A DNA stretch of 64,000 bases from Krasilnikoviella flava (GCF_900167525.1 NZ_FUZQ01000001.1:682001-746000); one strand, 5' to 3'. Positions 7,751-16,443 are shown, numbered from the stretch's first letter. Numbers and translations are program-made. The notes: a model not told the origin generated them from the letters alone.

Positions 7751-9826
7751 GTGAATCCCCGTGTCGTCCCCGCTGTGCCGCGCCGTGTCGCAGCGGCCGT
7801 CGGTGCGTGCGTGCTGGCCCTCCTGCTGGCGCTCGCCGGCACGGCCGTGCTCGCGCCCACCGCCTCCGCCGTCCCGCCTCTGACCGAGCTCGACAGCGAG
7901 ATCACCGACCAGTCGGGGGTGCTCGACGGTGACGAGGCGCAGGTGCAGGCCTCGCTCGACGAGCTCGCGGAGCAGACGCCGTACCAGCTGTTCGTCGTCT
8001 ACGTGGACTCGTTCGACGGCACGGACGGGCGCGACTGGGCCAACCGCACCGCCACGGACGCGGGCCTCGGCGTGAACGACCTGCTGCTCGCCGTCGCCAC
8101 CGAGGACCGCGCGTACGGGCTGTCGGTGGACACCAACAACGGGCTCTCGGACGCCCAGCTCGACCAGGTCGAGGAGACCGTCGAGGACCACCTGCGCGAC
8201 GACGACTGGGCGGGCGCGGCGATCGCCGCCGCGGACACGATCCGCACCGGTGGTTCGACGTCGTCCGGTGGCGCCGCCTGGGGCGCTTTCGCCGCCGTCG
8301 GCGGGGTCGCCGTGGCGGGCGGAGTGGGCGGGTGGCTCTGGTACCGGTCGCGCCGCAGGAAGGCGGCCGGCGCCCCGGCCGGGTCGGACGACGTCGCGGC
8401 CCTCCCGACCGAGGAGCTCGAGCGCCGCGTCGGCACGGCGCTGGTCGAGATCGACGACGCCCTGCGCACGTCGGAGCAGGAGCTCGGCTTCGCGCAGGCG
8501 GAGTTCGGGCTGGGGGCCACGCAGGACTTCTCCGCGGCGCTCGAGGCCGCCAAGGCCGACGTCGCGCAGGCGTTCCACCTGCGCCAGGAGCTGGACGACG
8601 ACGTCCCCGAGGACGAGCCGCGCCGCCGGCAGCTGCTGGTCGGCGTCCTCGACCTGTGCGAACGGGCGGGCGCGTCGCTGGACGCGCAGACGGACTCCTT
8701 CGACGAGCTGCGCGCGCTGCAGCAGCGGGCCCCCGAGCTGCTGGACGAGGCCGGGCAGCGCGCCGGCGAGATCGAGGCGCGGGTGCCGGTGGCGCGCGAG
8801 ACGCTGACCGGGCTCGCGGCGTCGTACCCGGCGGCGGCGCTGGCGTCGGTCGGCGGCAACCCCGACCAGGCCACCGCCCTCGTGGCACACGCCCGGGACG
8901 CCGTGACCTCGGGCCGCGCCGCGCTCACCGACCGCACCCGCGCGGCCGCCGTCGCGCACCTGCGGGCGGCGCAGAACGCCCTCGGCCAGGCCGCGACGCT
9001 GCTGGACGCCGTCGACCAGGCGGGCGCCCGGCTCGCGACGGCCGGGACCGACCTGGACAAGGGGCTCGCGTCGATCGGCCAGGACGTGGCCGACGCGGCC
9101 CGGCTCGCGCCGCCCGGCGCCCCCGCCGACGTCGCGGCCGATCGGACGGCGGTCACCGCCGCGCTCGCCGAGGCACAGGCCGCGATCGCCCAGGCGCGCG
9201 ACGCCCGCTCCGGCGGCGACCCGCTCGCGGCGCTGCAGCGCCTCACCGCGGCCGAGGCCGCCCTGGACACCGCCCTCGCACCGGCCCGCGAGAAGGCCGA
9301 GTCGGACGCCCGCGCCCGCGCCCTCCTGCGCGACACGCTCGGGCGTGCCGACTCGCAGGTCCGCGCCACGCAGGACTACGTCGCGACGCGGCGCGGCGCC
9401 GTCGGTCCCGAGGCCCGGACCCGGCTGGCCGAGGCCGCGCGCCTCGTCGCCGAGGCCCAGGCACTCCAGGCACAGGACCCGACGGCGGCGCTCGGGCGCG
9501 CCCAGCAGGCCGAGCGGTACGCGCAGCAGGCGGCGCAGCTCGCGGAGCAGGACACGTCGTCGTGGGGCGCGAACCAGGGCGGGCAGGGCGGCTCGAACGT
9601 CGGCGGCATGGTGCTGGGCGGGATCCTCCTCGACTCCGTGCTGCGCGGCTCGGGCGGCGGCATCGGCGGCGGTATCGGACGGGGCTACGGCGGGGGACGC
9701 CGGCGCGGCGGCTCCGCCGGAGGGTTCGGCGGAGGGTTCGGCGGCGGCCGGGGCGGCGGCGGGTTCGGCGGAGGCGGCCGCAGCAGCGGCGGGCGCGGCG
9801 GGAGGTCGCGCGGCGGGCGTTTCTGA
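7751..9826 (+). CDS. TPM-domain membrane protein with Gly-rich tail
   Basis: A 691-residue exported protein. A signal peptide occupies residues 1-40 (hydrophobic core then APTASA, cleavage before VPP). A TPM domain follows (about 41-170; ITDQSGVLDGDE, GLGVNDLLLAVATEDRAYGLSVD), then a transmembrane helix at about 175-198 ending in WYRSRRRK. About 400 residues of Ala/Glu/Gln-rich helical, probably coiled-coil, sequence come next, and the tail (about 605-691) is Gly/Arg-rich. The TPM domain therefore faces outside and the helical part the cytoplasm. TPM proteins are linked to membrane-protein or photosystem quality control and acid-phosphatase activity; the role here is unproven. The start is the GTG at 7751. 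A PspA gene follows at 102 bp. Confidence 0.85.
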   Translation: MNPRVVPAVPRRVAAAVGACVLALLLALAGTAVLAPTASAVPPLTELDSEITDQSGVLDGDEAQVQASLDELAEQTPYQLFVVYVDSFDGTDGRDWANRTATDAGLGVNDLLLAVATEDRAYGLSVDTNNGLSDAQLDQVEETVEDHLRDDDWAGAAIAAADTIRTGGSTSSGGAAWGAFAAVGGVAVAGGVGGWLWYRSRRRKAAGAPAGSDDVAALPTEELERRVGTALVEIDDALRTSEQELGFAQAEFGLGATQDFSAALEAAKADVAQAFHLRQELDDDVPEDEPRRRQLLVGVLDLCERAGASLDAQTDSFDELRALQQRAPELLDEAGQRAGEIEARVPVARETLTGLAASYPAAALASVGGNPDQATALVAHARDAVTSGRAALTDRTRAAAVAHLRAAQNALGQAATLLDAVDQAGARLATAGTDLDKGLASIGQDVADAARLAPPGAPADVAADRTAVTAALAEAQAAIAQARDARSGGDPLAALQRLTAAEAALDTALAPAREKAESDARARALLRDTLGRADSQVRATQDYVATRRGAVGPEARTRLAEAARLVAEAQALQAQDPTAALGRAQQAERYAQQAAQLAEQDTSSWGANQGGQGGSNVGGMVLGGILLDSVLRGSGGGIGGGIGRGYGGGRRRGGSAGGFGGGFGGGRGGGGFGGGGRSSGGRGGRSRGGRF

Positions 9827-9928
9827 CCAGCGGGACGACCCGCGGAACCGCGCCGGGGCGGCAGGCGTTCTGGCAGGCACGGGACGACGACACATCACCT
9901 CAGCAGGGCGACGGAAGGAAGCACGACC

Positions 9929-10681
9929 ATGACGCAGAAGCAGAGCATCCTCGGGCGCATCGGCCAGCTCGCGAAGGCGAACATCAACGCACTGCTGGAC
10001 CGCGCCGAGGACCCGCAGAAGTTGCTCGACCAGCTGGTGCGCGACTACACCAACAGCATCGCCGAGGCCGAGCAGGCGATCGCCCAGACGATCGGCAACC
10101 TGCGCCTCGCCGAGCAGGACTACAACGAGGACGTCTCCGCGGCGAGCGAGTGGGGCACCAAGGCCCTCGCGGCGTCGCGCAAGGCCGACGAGTACCGCGC
10201 CGGGGGCAACGCCGTCGAGGCCGACAAGTTCGACCGGCTCGCCAAGGTGGCGCTGCGCAAGCAGCTCGACGCCGAGTCGGAGGTCAGGACCGCGCAGCCG
10301 ATGATCGAGCAGCAGCGGGTCACCGTCGAGAAGCTCAAGACCGGCCTCGCCGCGATGAAGGACAAGCTGGGCGACCTGAAGTCCCGGCGCGACCAGCTCG
10401 TCGCCCGCCAGAAGGCGGCGCAGGCGCAGCAGACGGTGCAGGGCGCGATCAGCTCCATCAACGTGCTCGACCCGACCAGCGAGATCTCCCGGTTCGAGGA
10501 GACCGTGCGGCGCGAGGAGGCGCTGGCGATGGGTCAGGCGGAGGTCGCGGCCTCGTCCCTCGACGCCCAGTTCGCCGAGCTGGAGGCGTCCGACGCGGAG
10601 ATCGAGCTCGAGGCCCGTCTCGCGGCCCTCAAGGCCGGCTCGTCCCCCGCCCCCCAGATCAGCCCCGTCGACCCGGCCTGA
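9929..10681 (+). CDS. PspA/IM30 family membrane-stress protein
   Basis: A 250-residue, almost entirely helical protein. It has the PspA/Vipp1 N-terminus (SILGRIGQLAKANINALLDRA) and the following DPQKLLDQLVRDY motif, then long heptad-rich helices with few Pro or Gly until residue 235. PspA-family proteins form ESCRT-III-like rods or rings on damaged membranes. GGAAGGAAG lies 8 nt before the ATG. The preceding TPM membrane protein is on the same strand and probably co-transcribed, suggesting a joint envelope-stress function. Confidence 0.92.
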   Translation: MTQKQSILGRIGQLAKANINALLDRAEDPQKLLDQLVRDYTNSIAEAEQAIAQTIGNLRLAEQDYNEDVSAASEWGTKALAASRKADEYRAGGNAVEADKFDRLAKVALRKQLDAESEVRTAQPMIEQQRVTVEKLKTGLAAMKDKLGDLKSRRDQLVARQKAAQAQQTVQGAISSINVLDPTSEISRFEETVRREEALAMGQAEVAASSLDAQFAELEASDAEIELEARLAALKAGSSPAPQISPVDPA

Positions 10682-10687
10682 CCCGTG

Positions 10688-10800
10688 TCGCCGAGGTAGT
10701 CCGGATCCTGCCGAGGTAGTCCGGACCCTGCCGAGGTAGTTCCCTTGCGGACTACCTCGGCAGGATCCGACTACCGCGGCGCGCAGGGAACTACCTCGGC
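10688..10800. repeat. Array of the TAG-bearing 20-bp repeat, direct and inverted
   Basis: Three direct copies of GCCGAGGTAGT start at 10690, 10710 and 10730, a strict 20-bp period. Two inverted copies (ACTACCTCGGC) follow near 10751 and 10790. The array fills the gap between pspA and the NYN gene and could fold into alternative hairpins. Related arrays occur at 51186-51240 and 57021-57066. Confidence 0.85.
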
Positions 10801-10812
10801 GAGGGGGGCGGA

Positions 10813-10818
10813 TACGCT
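10813..10818 (+). promoter_or_regulatory. -10 box, leaderless promoter
   Basis: TACGCT lies 7 nt before the ATG at 10826, just outside the repeat array. This suggests the NYN gene has its own leaderless promoter. Confidence 0.45.
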
Positions 10819-10825
10819 GGGGAGC

Positions 10826-11440
10826 ATGTCTCCCGCTTTCACCGCCCCGGCCCCCGCGAGCGAGCCCGCCCCCGTGGTCCCCACCGGGCGCCGCACGTAC
10901 CTCCTGGTGGACGGCGAGAACATCGACGCCACGCTGGGCATGAACGTGCTGGGCCGGCGGCCGAACCCCGAGGAGCGTCCGCGCTGGGACCGCATCTCGA
11001 CGTTCGCGCAGAAGCTGTGGGACCAGGACGTCGTCCCGCTGTTCTTCCTCAACGCCAGCAGCGGGCAGATGCCGATGGCGTTCGTGCAGGCCCTGCTGGC
11101 GATGGGCTACAAGCCGATCCCGCTGGCGTCGTCGGGCACGGAGAAGGTGGTCGACGTCGGTATCCAGCGCACGCTGGAGGCCCTGGCGGACCGGGACGGC
11201 GACGTCCTGCTCGCGAGCCACGACGGCGACTTCCTCCCGCAGATCGAGTCGCTGCTCGACAGCGACCGCCGCGTCGGCCTGCTCGCGTTCCGCGAGTTCG
11301 TCAACGGCCAGTTCACGCAGCTCACCGAACGTGGGCTGGAGATGTTCGACCTCGAGGGCGACGCCGACGCGTTCACCGCCCCGCTGCCGCGCGTGCGGAT
11401 CATCCCGCTCGACGAGTTCGACCCGCTGCGCTACCTCTGA
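10826..11440 (+). CDS. NYN domain (LabA/DUF88-like) protein
   Basis: A 204-residue protein with the NYN/PIN-like fold. The first acidic motif is LLVDGENID (26-34), and a second acidic cluster HDGDFLP (around 132-138) follows LLAS. These are the expected metal-binding aspartates of NYN ribonucleases. The C-terminus (VRIIPLDEFDPLRYL) is a family-like tail. RNase activity is inferred only. The start is set by the -10 box 7 nt upstream. The gene sits downstream of the TPM-PspA pair, separated by a repeat array, and converges on the winged-helix gene with an 7-bp gap. Confidence 0.82.
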   Translation: MSPAFTAPAPASEPAPVVPTGRRTYLLVDGENIDATLGMNVLGRRPNPEERPRWDRISTFAQKLWDQDVVPLFFLNASSGQMPMAFVQALLAMGYKPIPLASSGTEKVVDVGIQRTLEALADRDGDVLLASHDGDFLPQIESLLDSDRRVGLLAFREFVNGQFTQLTERGLEMFDLEGDADAFTAPLPRVRIIPLDEFDPLRYL

Positions 11441-11447
11441 CGGCCGC

Positions 11448-12695
11448 TCACCCGGCGAGCATCTCGCGGTACGCCGGGGTCGTGTAGCCCGGCGTGAAGG
11501 TGCTGCCCGCGAGCAGTGCGCCGAGCCGCGCGGCCTCGTCGGCGACGGCGGCCTCCCCGTCGGCACCGACGTCCTCCAGCAGCCGCCACGCGACGTCGCC
11601 GTCGGGCCGCACGACCCACAGTCCGACGACCCGGCCCTGCCACCAGACCGTCGCGCCCGCGTTGCCCGCGCTGTCGAAGAGCTGCGGCCGGTGCGGGCCG
11701 AGGTACCAGTCGCGGGCGGTCCAGCCCATCGTCGTGGGGTCCAGCGTGGGCAGCAGGGCGGCGTGGCCGGCGACGACGTCGTCCAGCGCGGGGTCGAGGT
11801 CCACGTCCAGATCGGTGGAGCGCAGCATGACACCGTCCGCGACGACGGCGTCCCCGCCCGGCGGGCCGGCCTCGACCTCCACCTCGCGCACGTCGAGGGC
11901 GGCGACCGCCCGCCGCGCCTGTCCGAGGTTCCAGCCGGTCCACCACTTCAGGTCCGCCACGGTGGCGGGCCCGAAGGCCTCCAGCCATGCGCGGGCGAGC
12001 TCGGTACGCGCGGCGTCCTCGTCCAGTGCCGGGATCCCGTCGGGGAACCAGTCGGTCATCGGGGACCACACGTGCCGCGGGGACGACCACGCCCCGCGCG
12101 GCTCGCCCCGCACGACGGCGCCCTCGGCGGAGAGCACGGACAGCAGCGGGGACGTCATGGTGCGGCGCACGTCCCACGCCTTGTCGGTGGTGGGCAGGAA
12201 CGCGGTGCGCAGCAGGGGCGCCGCGCGCGACAGCTGCGCGCCGTCGAGCGGGCCGTGCTCCACGAGGGCGGCGTGCACCTGCTCCTGCGCCGCGGCGAGC
12301 AGGGACTCCGGATCGGCGACGGGCGGGTCGGTGGGCAGCGTCGCGAGCTCTTTGAGCAGCCGCGTCCGCAGCCGCCGCGCCACGTCCGTCGACGCCGCCG
12401 CGTGCACCACAGGCACCATGTCGCGCGGGACCACGAACATCGTGCGCCGCATCCCCAGCACCTTGACGAGGCTGCGCCGCTCGAAGAGCGCGTCCCGCAC
12501 GTCGTCGAGCCCGAGGCCCGGCGCCCGTGCGAGGACCGCGAGGTGCACGCTCGGAGCGTCCGTCGCGTGCAGGGCCACCAGCCGCCGGGTCACCTCCTCC
12601 GGCGTCGTCGCGGCGGGCTCGCGCGGACCGTCGACCCCGAGCGCGAGCTGTCGTACGACCAGGCGCTGCCGGCGCTGCTCCCCCGTGATCCGCAC
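11448..12695 (-). CDS. Winged-helix DNA-binding domain protein (HTH_42 family)
   Basis: A 415-residue protein of the AlkZ-like/HTH_42 family. It shows the N-terminal LVALHATDAPSVHLAVLAR segment, FERRSLVKVLGMRRTMFVV, and the C-terminal TVWWQGRVVGLWVVRPDG region that includes the family's repeated QGR and W motifs. AlkZ members are DNA glycosylases for bulky or crosslinked lesions. The QxQ catalytic motif is not obvious here, so the activity is uncertain. The frame is open to 13091, but upstream sequence overlaps the response regulator. The GTG at 12695 gives the usual length. Confidence 0.78.
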   Translation of the reverse strand: MRITGEQRRQRLVVRQLALGVDGPREPAATTPEEVTRRLVALHATDAPSVHLAVLARAPGLGLDDVRDALFERRSLVKVLGMRRTMFVVPRDMVPVVHAAASTDVARRLRTRLLKELATLPTDPPVADPESLLAAAQEQVHAALVEHGPLDGAQLSRAAPLLRTAFLPTTDKAWDVRRTMTSPLLSVLSAEGAVVRGEPRGAWSSPRHVWSPMTDWFPDGIPALDEDAARTELARAWLEAFGPATVADLKWWTGWNLGQARRAVAALDVREVEVEAGPPGGDAVVADGVMLRSTDLDVDLDPALDDVVAGHAALLPTLDPTTMGWTARDWYLGPHRPQLFDSAGNAGATVWWQGRVVGLWVVRPDGDVAWRLLEDVGADGEAAVADEAARLGALLAGSTFTPGYTTPAYREMLAG

Positions 12696-12763
12696 CCCGT
12701 CATCATGGTCCGGGCCACCCACACGTGCGCCCGGCGCGGCCGCCAGGACCGTCCGAGGTCCTT

Positions 12764-12779
12764 CCCAGGCAACGCTCAG
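12764..12779 (+). promoter_or_regulatory. Candidate response-regulator binding site
   Basis: The half-sites CCCAG (12764) and CTCAG (12775) are spaced exactly 11 bp, as OmpR-family tandem dimers require, 23 bp before the regulator start. Possible autoregulation. Confidence 0.35.
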
Positions 12780-12801
12780 AACCCGGTCGCACACTGAGTT
12801 C

Positions 12802-13539
12802 ATGAGCGCACCCGAGGCACGTCTCGTCGTCGTGGACGACGAGCCCAACATCCGCGAGCTGCTGTCGACGTCCCTGCGTTTCGCCGGGTTCGAGGTGCAC
12901 GCCGCCGGTGACGGGAACGGGGCGCTGCAGCTCGTCCGCGACGTCGAGCCAGACCTGGTCGTGCTCGACGTGATGCTGCCCGACATGGACGGCTTCACGG
13001 TGACCCGCCGCATGCGCTCCACCGGCCGGCACACCCCCGTGCTGTTCCTCACCGCCCGCGACGACACGCAGGACAAGGTGCAGGGGCTCACCGTCGGCGG
13101 GGACGACTACGTCACCAAGCCGTTCAGCCTGGAGGAGGTCGTGGCCCGCATCCGCGCGGTGCTGCGCCGCACCCACGCGGGCGAGCCCGAGGACGACGCC
13201 GTCCTGCGCGTCGGCGACCTGGAGCTCGACGAGGACTCGCACGAGGTGCGCCGCGCCGACGTCGAGATCGACCTCTCCCCCACCGAGTTCAAGCTGCTCC
13301 GCTACCTCATGCTCAATGCCGGCCGCGTGCTGTCCAAGGCGCAGATCCTCGACCACGTGTGGCAGTACGACTGGGGCGGCGACGCCAACATCGTCGAGTC
13401 GTACATCTCCTACCTGCGCCGCAAGATCGACAACCTCACCGTCACCGGGCCCGACGGCAAGGACGTCGAGCTGCCGCCGCTGATCCACACCAAGCGCGGC
13501 GTGGGCTACCTGCTGCGCGCCCCCCAGGCGCCGCGATGA
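12802..13539 (+). CDS. OmpR/PhoB-family response regulator
   Basis: A 245-residue regulator. The receiver domain has the acidic pair DDE (12-14), the phospho-acceptor Asp56 (LVVLDVMLPD) and Lys106 (YVTKPFS). The winged-helix output domain covers about 140-240, with LSPTEFKLLRYLMLNAGRVLS-type helices and the terminal wing RGVGYLLR. It resembles MprA/TcrX-type actinobacterial regulators, but the signal is unknown. The stop overlaps the kinase start by 4 bp (ATGA), so the two are translationally coupled. Confidence 0.95.
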   Translation: MSAPEARLVVVDDEPNIRELLSTSLRFAGFEVHAAGDGNGALQLVRDVEPDLVVLDVMLPDMDGFTVTRRMRSTGRHTPVLFLTARDDTQDKVQGLTVGGDDYVTKPFSLEEVVARIRAVLRRTHAGEPEDDAVLRVGDLELDEDSHEVRRADVEIDLSPTEFKLLRYLMLNAGRVLSKAQILDHVWQYDWGGDANIVESYISYLRRKIDNLTVTGPDGKDVELPPLIHTKRGVGYLLRAPQAPR

Positions 13540-15143
13540 CGACGCCCGCGCCCGGCGCCCCGGGGACCACGGCCGACCCGACGAACGCGGGCACCACGAC
13601 GGCGGACGGCCGGGCGCTGCCCGCCGACCCGCGGTCCGCCCCGGCGGCTCCCGTCGGGGACACGGACGACCCGTCCCCGCGCTGGTCATGGATGGAGCGG
13701 CTGCCCCTGCGCACGCGGCTCGTCACCATCACCGTGCTCGTGCTCGCGGCGGGGCTGATCCTCGCGGCGGTCGTGACACGCACCGTCGTCTCGGGGTACC
13801 TCGTCGAGCAGACGGACGACCAGCTCCGCCAGTCGGCGAAGAGCGTCGCCGAGCTCGCCGTGACGCAGCCCGAGGCCGCGCCTCGGTTCCCGAGCGAGTA
13901 CTACGTCGTCACCCACGACGCCGACGGGAACGTCGACGGGAAGCCCTACGCCTGGTCGCACAACGTCGAGAAGTACGGGACCCCCGATCTTCCCTCCGAG
14001 AGCCTCTCCGAGGTCGCCGCGCGCAAGGCCGTGCCGTTCACGGTCGCGTCCTCCGGCGGGTCCGACCCGGCGCAGTGGCGCGCCGTCGGCTTCGTCAGCC
14101 CTTCCACGCAACAGTCGGCGTACGTCGCCCTGCCCCTCGCGGGCGTCCAGCAGACGGTCGCGTACCTCACGCGCTCCCTGCTGTTCTCCGCGCTCGCCAT
14201 CGTCATCGTGGGCGGTGCGATCTCCTTCCTCCTCGTGCACCGCTCGCTGCGGCCGCTGCGCCGCATCGAGGCGACGGCGGCGAAGATCGCCGACGGCGAC
14301 CTCTCGCAGCGCGTCCCGGAGCGCCCGACGTCGACCGAGGTGGGCTCGCTGTCGGCGTCGCTGAACACGATGCTGGCGCAGATCGAGCGCGCGTTCTCCG
14401 CCCAGGAGGAGTCGGAGCGCCGCATGCGCCGGTTCGTCTCCGACGCGAGCCACGAGCTGCGCACGCCCCTGGCGACGGTCAAGGGCTACGGCGAGCTGTA
14501 CCGGATGGGCGCCCTGGACACGCCCGACAAGGTCGACGACACCATGGGGCGCATCGAGGACTCCGCACGGCGCATGAGCACGCTGGTCAACGACCTGCTG
14601 GTGCTCGCCCGCCTCGACGAGGGCCGGCCGATGCGCCACGAGCGGGTCGACGTGGCGGCGATGGCGCGCGACGCGGCGCAGGACCTGCACGCCCTGGACC
14701 CGACGCGGGAGGTCGCCGTGACCGGGCTCGCCCCGGGGGCGCCCGCGCCGGCCGCCGTGCCCGTCACGGGTGACCTCGACCGCCTGCGCCAGGTGCTCAC
14801 CAACCTCGTGGGGAACGTGGCGCGCCACACACCCACGGGCTCGCCGGCGGAGGTGGCGGTGGGCCAGTCACCCGACGGCAGCGCCGTCGTGGAGGTGCGC
14901 GACCACGGCGCGGGCATCACGCCGGAGCAGGCGGAGCGCGTGTTCGAGCGGTTCTACCGCGCCGACTCGTCGCGGAACCGCGAGTCCGGGGGGTCCGGCC
15001 TGGGCATGGCGATCGTCGCGGCGATCGTCGGCGCGCACCAGGGACACGTGTCGGTGAGCGAGACGCCGGGCGGCGGCATGACGGTGCGTGTCCTTCTGCC
15101 GGCGGCGGACCGCTACGATGGCGCGTCGTCCTCCTCTGCCTGA
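13536..15143 (+). CDS. Membrane sensor histidine kinase
   Basis: A 535-residue kinase. A disordered Pro/Thr-rich N-terminus of about 48 residues is followed by TM1 (about 62-84) and a sensor loop of roughly 125 residues. TM2 (about 212-232) and HAMP come next. The H-box SDASHELRTPLATVKGYGEL has its His near residue 306. The N-box is NLVGNVARHTP (about 422), and the G-boxes are DHGAGI and GGSGLGMAIV. It presumably phosphorylates the coupled regulator at 12802-13539. The extracytoplasmic loop has no recognised fold, so the ligand cannot be named. Confidence 0.95.
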   Translation: MTTPAPGAPGTTADPTNAGTTTADGRALPADPRSAPAAPVGDTDDPSPRWSWMERLPLRTRLVTITVLVLAAGLILAAVVTRTVVSGYLVEQTDDQLRQSAKSVAELAVTQPEAAPRFPSEYYVVTHDADGNVDGKPYAWSHNVEKYGTPDLPSESLSEVAARKAVPFTVASSGGSDPAQWRAVGFVSPSTQQSAYVALPLAGVQQTVAYLTRSLLFSALAIVIVGGAISFLLVHRSLRPLRRIEATAAKIADGDLSQRVPERPTSTEVGSLSASLNTMLAQIERAFSAQEESERRMRRFVSDASHELRTPLATVKGYGELYRMGALDTPDKVDDTMGRIEDSARRMSTLVNDLLVLARLDEGRPMRHERVDVAAMARDAAQDLHALDPTREVAVTGLAPGAPAPAAVPVTGDLDRLRQVLTNLVGNVARHTPTGSPAEVAVGQSPDGSAVVEVRDHGAGITPEQAERVFERFYRADSSRNRESGGSGLGMAIVAAIVGAHQGHVSVSETPGGGMTVRVLLPAADRYDGASSSSA

Positions 15144-15211
15144 CCGGCCCGCCCGCACGCGACGGACCGCCAGGCGCACCCTGCCCGCGGCGCGATGTCG
15201 CAGCGCGGTCG

Positions 15212-15217
15212 TAGTCT
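15212..15217 (+). promoter_or_regulatory. Candidate -10 box for the HD-domain gene
   Basis: TAGTCT lies 45 nt before the ATG at 15263, followed by the purine run GAGGAGGA. No convincing -35 hexamer. Confidence 0.3.
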
Positions 15218-15262
15218 GACGAGGAGGACAGTCCGAGTCCGACGACCGAAGGTCTGATTGCG

Positions 15263-15976
15263 ATGGGCGTCATGAGCGCCGACGCGCCCCAGTGGTTCCT
15301 CTCCGCGTTCGTCCGCACCTGCCACGGTGCGGGCGCCACCGCCGACGTGGAGCAGATCCGGTCCGTCGGGGAGGACCTCATCGACCGCTGGTCCGCCCCC
15401 GAGCGGCACTTCCACAACCTGCGCCACCTCGCCGACGTCCTGCACCGCGTGGACGAGCTGTCCCAGGAGACCCACGAGCCCGACCTGGTGCGCCTCGCGG
15501 CGTGGTACCACGGCGCCGTCTTCGACGCGACGCGCAAGGTCGCCCAGGCGAACCAGGGCGGCGAGCAGACCACGGTGAGCGCGAACCTGGCGCGCACCCA
15601 GCTGACCGAGCTCGGCGTGCCCGCCTCCGCGGTGGAGCGCACGGCGCGGCTGGTCGACTCGATCGACCGGCACAAGCCGCTGCCGGACGACGTCGACTCG
15701 GCGGTGCTCAACGACGCGGACCTGGCCATGCTGGCGGCGGAGCCGCAGCGCTACAAGGAGTACATGGCGAATGTCCGGGCCGAGTACTCGCACATCCCGC
15801 TGACCGACTACCTCGACGCCCGTATCCGCGTGCTGAAGAAGCTGCAGCAGCGTTCCTCCCTGTACTTCAGCCCCATGGGCGCGGCCTGGGAGGAGGCGGC
15901 GCGACAGAACCTCGACGGTGAGCTGCACCGTCTGGCGAAGGAGCGCCGGCTGCTCGAGGAGAAGCCCGCCTCCTGA
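15263..15976 (+). CDS. HD-domain predicted metal-dependent phosphohydrolase
   Basis: A 237-residue protein of the family annotated as predicted metal-dependent HD-superfamily hydrolases. The histidine-rich motif RHFHNLRHLADVLHRVDEL (about 48-66) is followed by AAWYHGAVFDAT (79-90), the HD-like pair, and then LNDADLAMLAA (about 148). It probably hydrolyses phosphate esters or nucleotides with bound metal; the substrate is unknown. An internal ATG at 15272 (MSADAP) is an alternative start. It is a stand-alone gene, 119 bp after the sensor kinase. Confidence 0.8.
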   Translation: MGVMSADAPQWFLSAFVRTCHGAGATADVEQIRSVGEDLIDRWSAPERHFHNLRHLADVLHRVDELSQETHEPDLVRLAAWYHGAVFDATRKVAQANQGGEQTTVSANLARTQLTELGVPASAVERTARLVDSIDRHKPLPDDVDSAVLNDADLAMLAAEPQRYKEYMANVRAEYSHIPLTDYLDARIRVLKKLQQRSSLYFSPMGAAWEEAARQNLDGELHRLAKERRLLEEKPAS

Positions 15977-15996
15977 CGTCTCCTCGGGCCCCGTTC

Positions 15997-16011
15997 TCCA
16001 CAACCTGTGGA
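15997..16011. promoter_or_regulatory. Palindrome upstream of the WXG100 gene
   Basis: TCCACAACCTGTGGA is a perfect 6-bp inverted repeat with a 3-bp spacer, 83 bp before the start codon. A second, wider inverted repeat (GTGGACGAC at 16007, GTCGTCCAC at 16046) overlaps it and brackets a TAGCGT box at 16042. Possible operator. Confidence 0.35.
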
Positions 16012-16093
16012 CGACGGTGCCCGCGGTTCCCGCACGCTCCGTAGCGTCGTCCACGGCAACCCCGCAGGGGGACACGGCGACGAAGGAGGACAC

Positions 16094-16384
16094 GTGCGGT
16101 ACGAGGTCGACAGCGAGCGTGTCGCGCAGGCGAGCGCGGCGGTGAACGGTTCCGTGGCGGCGATCCGCTCCGAGGTGGGCGCGATGATGCGGCACCTGCA
16201 GGATCTGCAGTCCAGCTGGCACGGCGGCGCGGCGACGCAGTTCGCGGGCGTGATGGGCCAGTGGCAGGCCACACAGGTCCAGGTCGAGGCGGCGCTCGAC
16301 GCCGTGACGGCGGCCCTGTCGTCGGCGTCGCGCACCTACGCGGACGCCGAGGCGCAGGCCACGCGGCTCTTCGCCACCCGCTGA
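16094..16384 (+). CDS. WXG100-family (ESX/type VII) secreted protein
   Basis: A 96-residue helical hairpin protein with the defining turn W42-H43-G44 in LQSSWHGGAATQF. The C-terminal helix ends in YADAEAQATRLFATR, which offers the Y-xxx-E pattern (YADAE) read by type VII secretion. The GTG start follows a very strong AAGGAGGA site. No EccC, EccD or partner WXG100 gene is nearby, so it is an orphan substrate or a homodimer, secreted by an ESX system elsewhere if at all. A large bidirectional hairpin follows the stop. Confidence 0.9.
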   Translation: MRYEVDSERVAQASAAVNGSVAAIRSEVGAMMRHLQDLQSSWHGGAATQFAGVMGQWQATQVQVEAALDAVTAALSSASRTYADAEAQATRLFATR

Positions 16385-16387
16385 CCG

Positions 16388-16443
16388 GACGCACGACGGC
16401 GGCCGGCCACCCCTCGCAGGGTGACCGGCCGCCGTCGTGCGTC
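16388..16443. terminator. Bidirectional terminator
   Basis: GACGCACGACGGCGGCCGG pairs with CCGGCCGCCGTCGTGCGTC across a short loop, between the convergent WXG100 and groEL genes. Confidence 0.85.

Noticed and set aside
10688..10800. Repeat array considered as an insertion sequence or integron site
   Set aside because: No transposase or integrase anywhere in the window and no target-site duplication seen.
7451..11833. A 1460-codon open frame on the minus strand
   Set aside because: It runs antisense to the TPM, PspA and NYN genes, has Arg/Gly/Val-rich low-complexity composition and no known motif. Such frames are expected in very GC-rich DNA.
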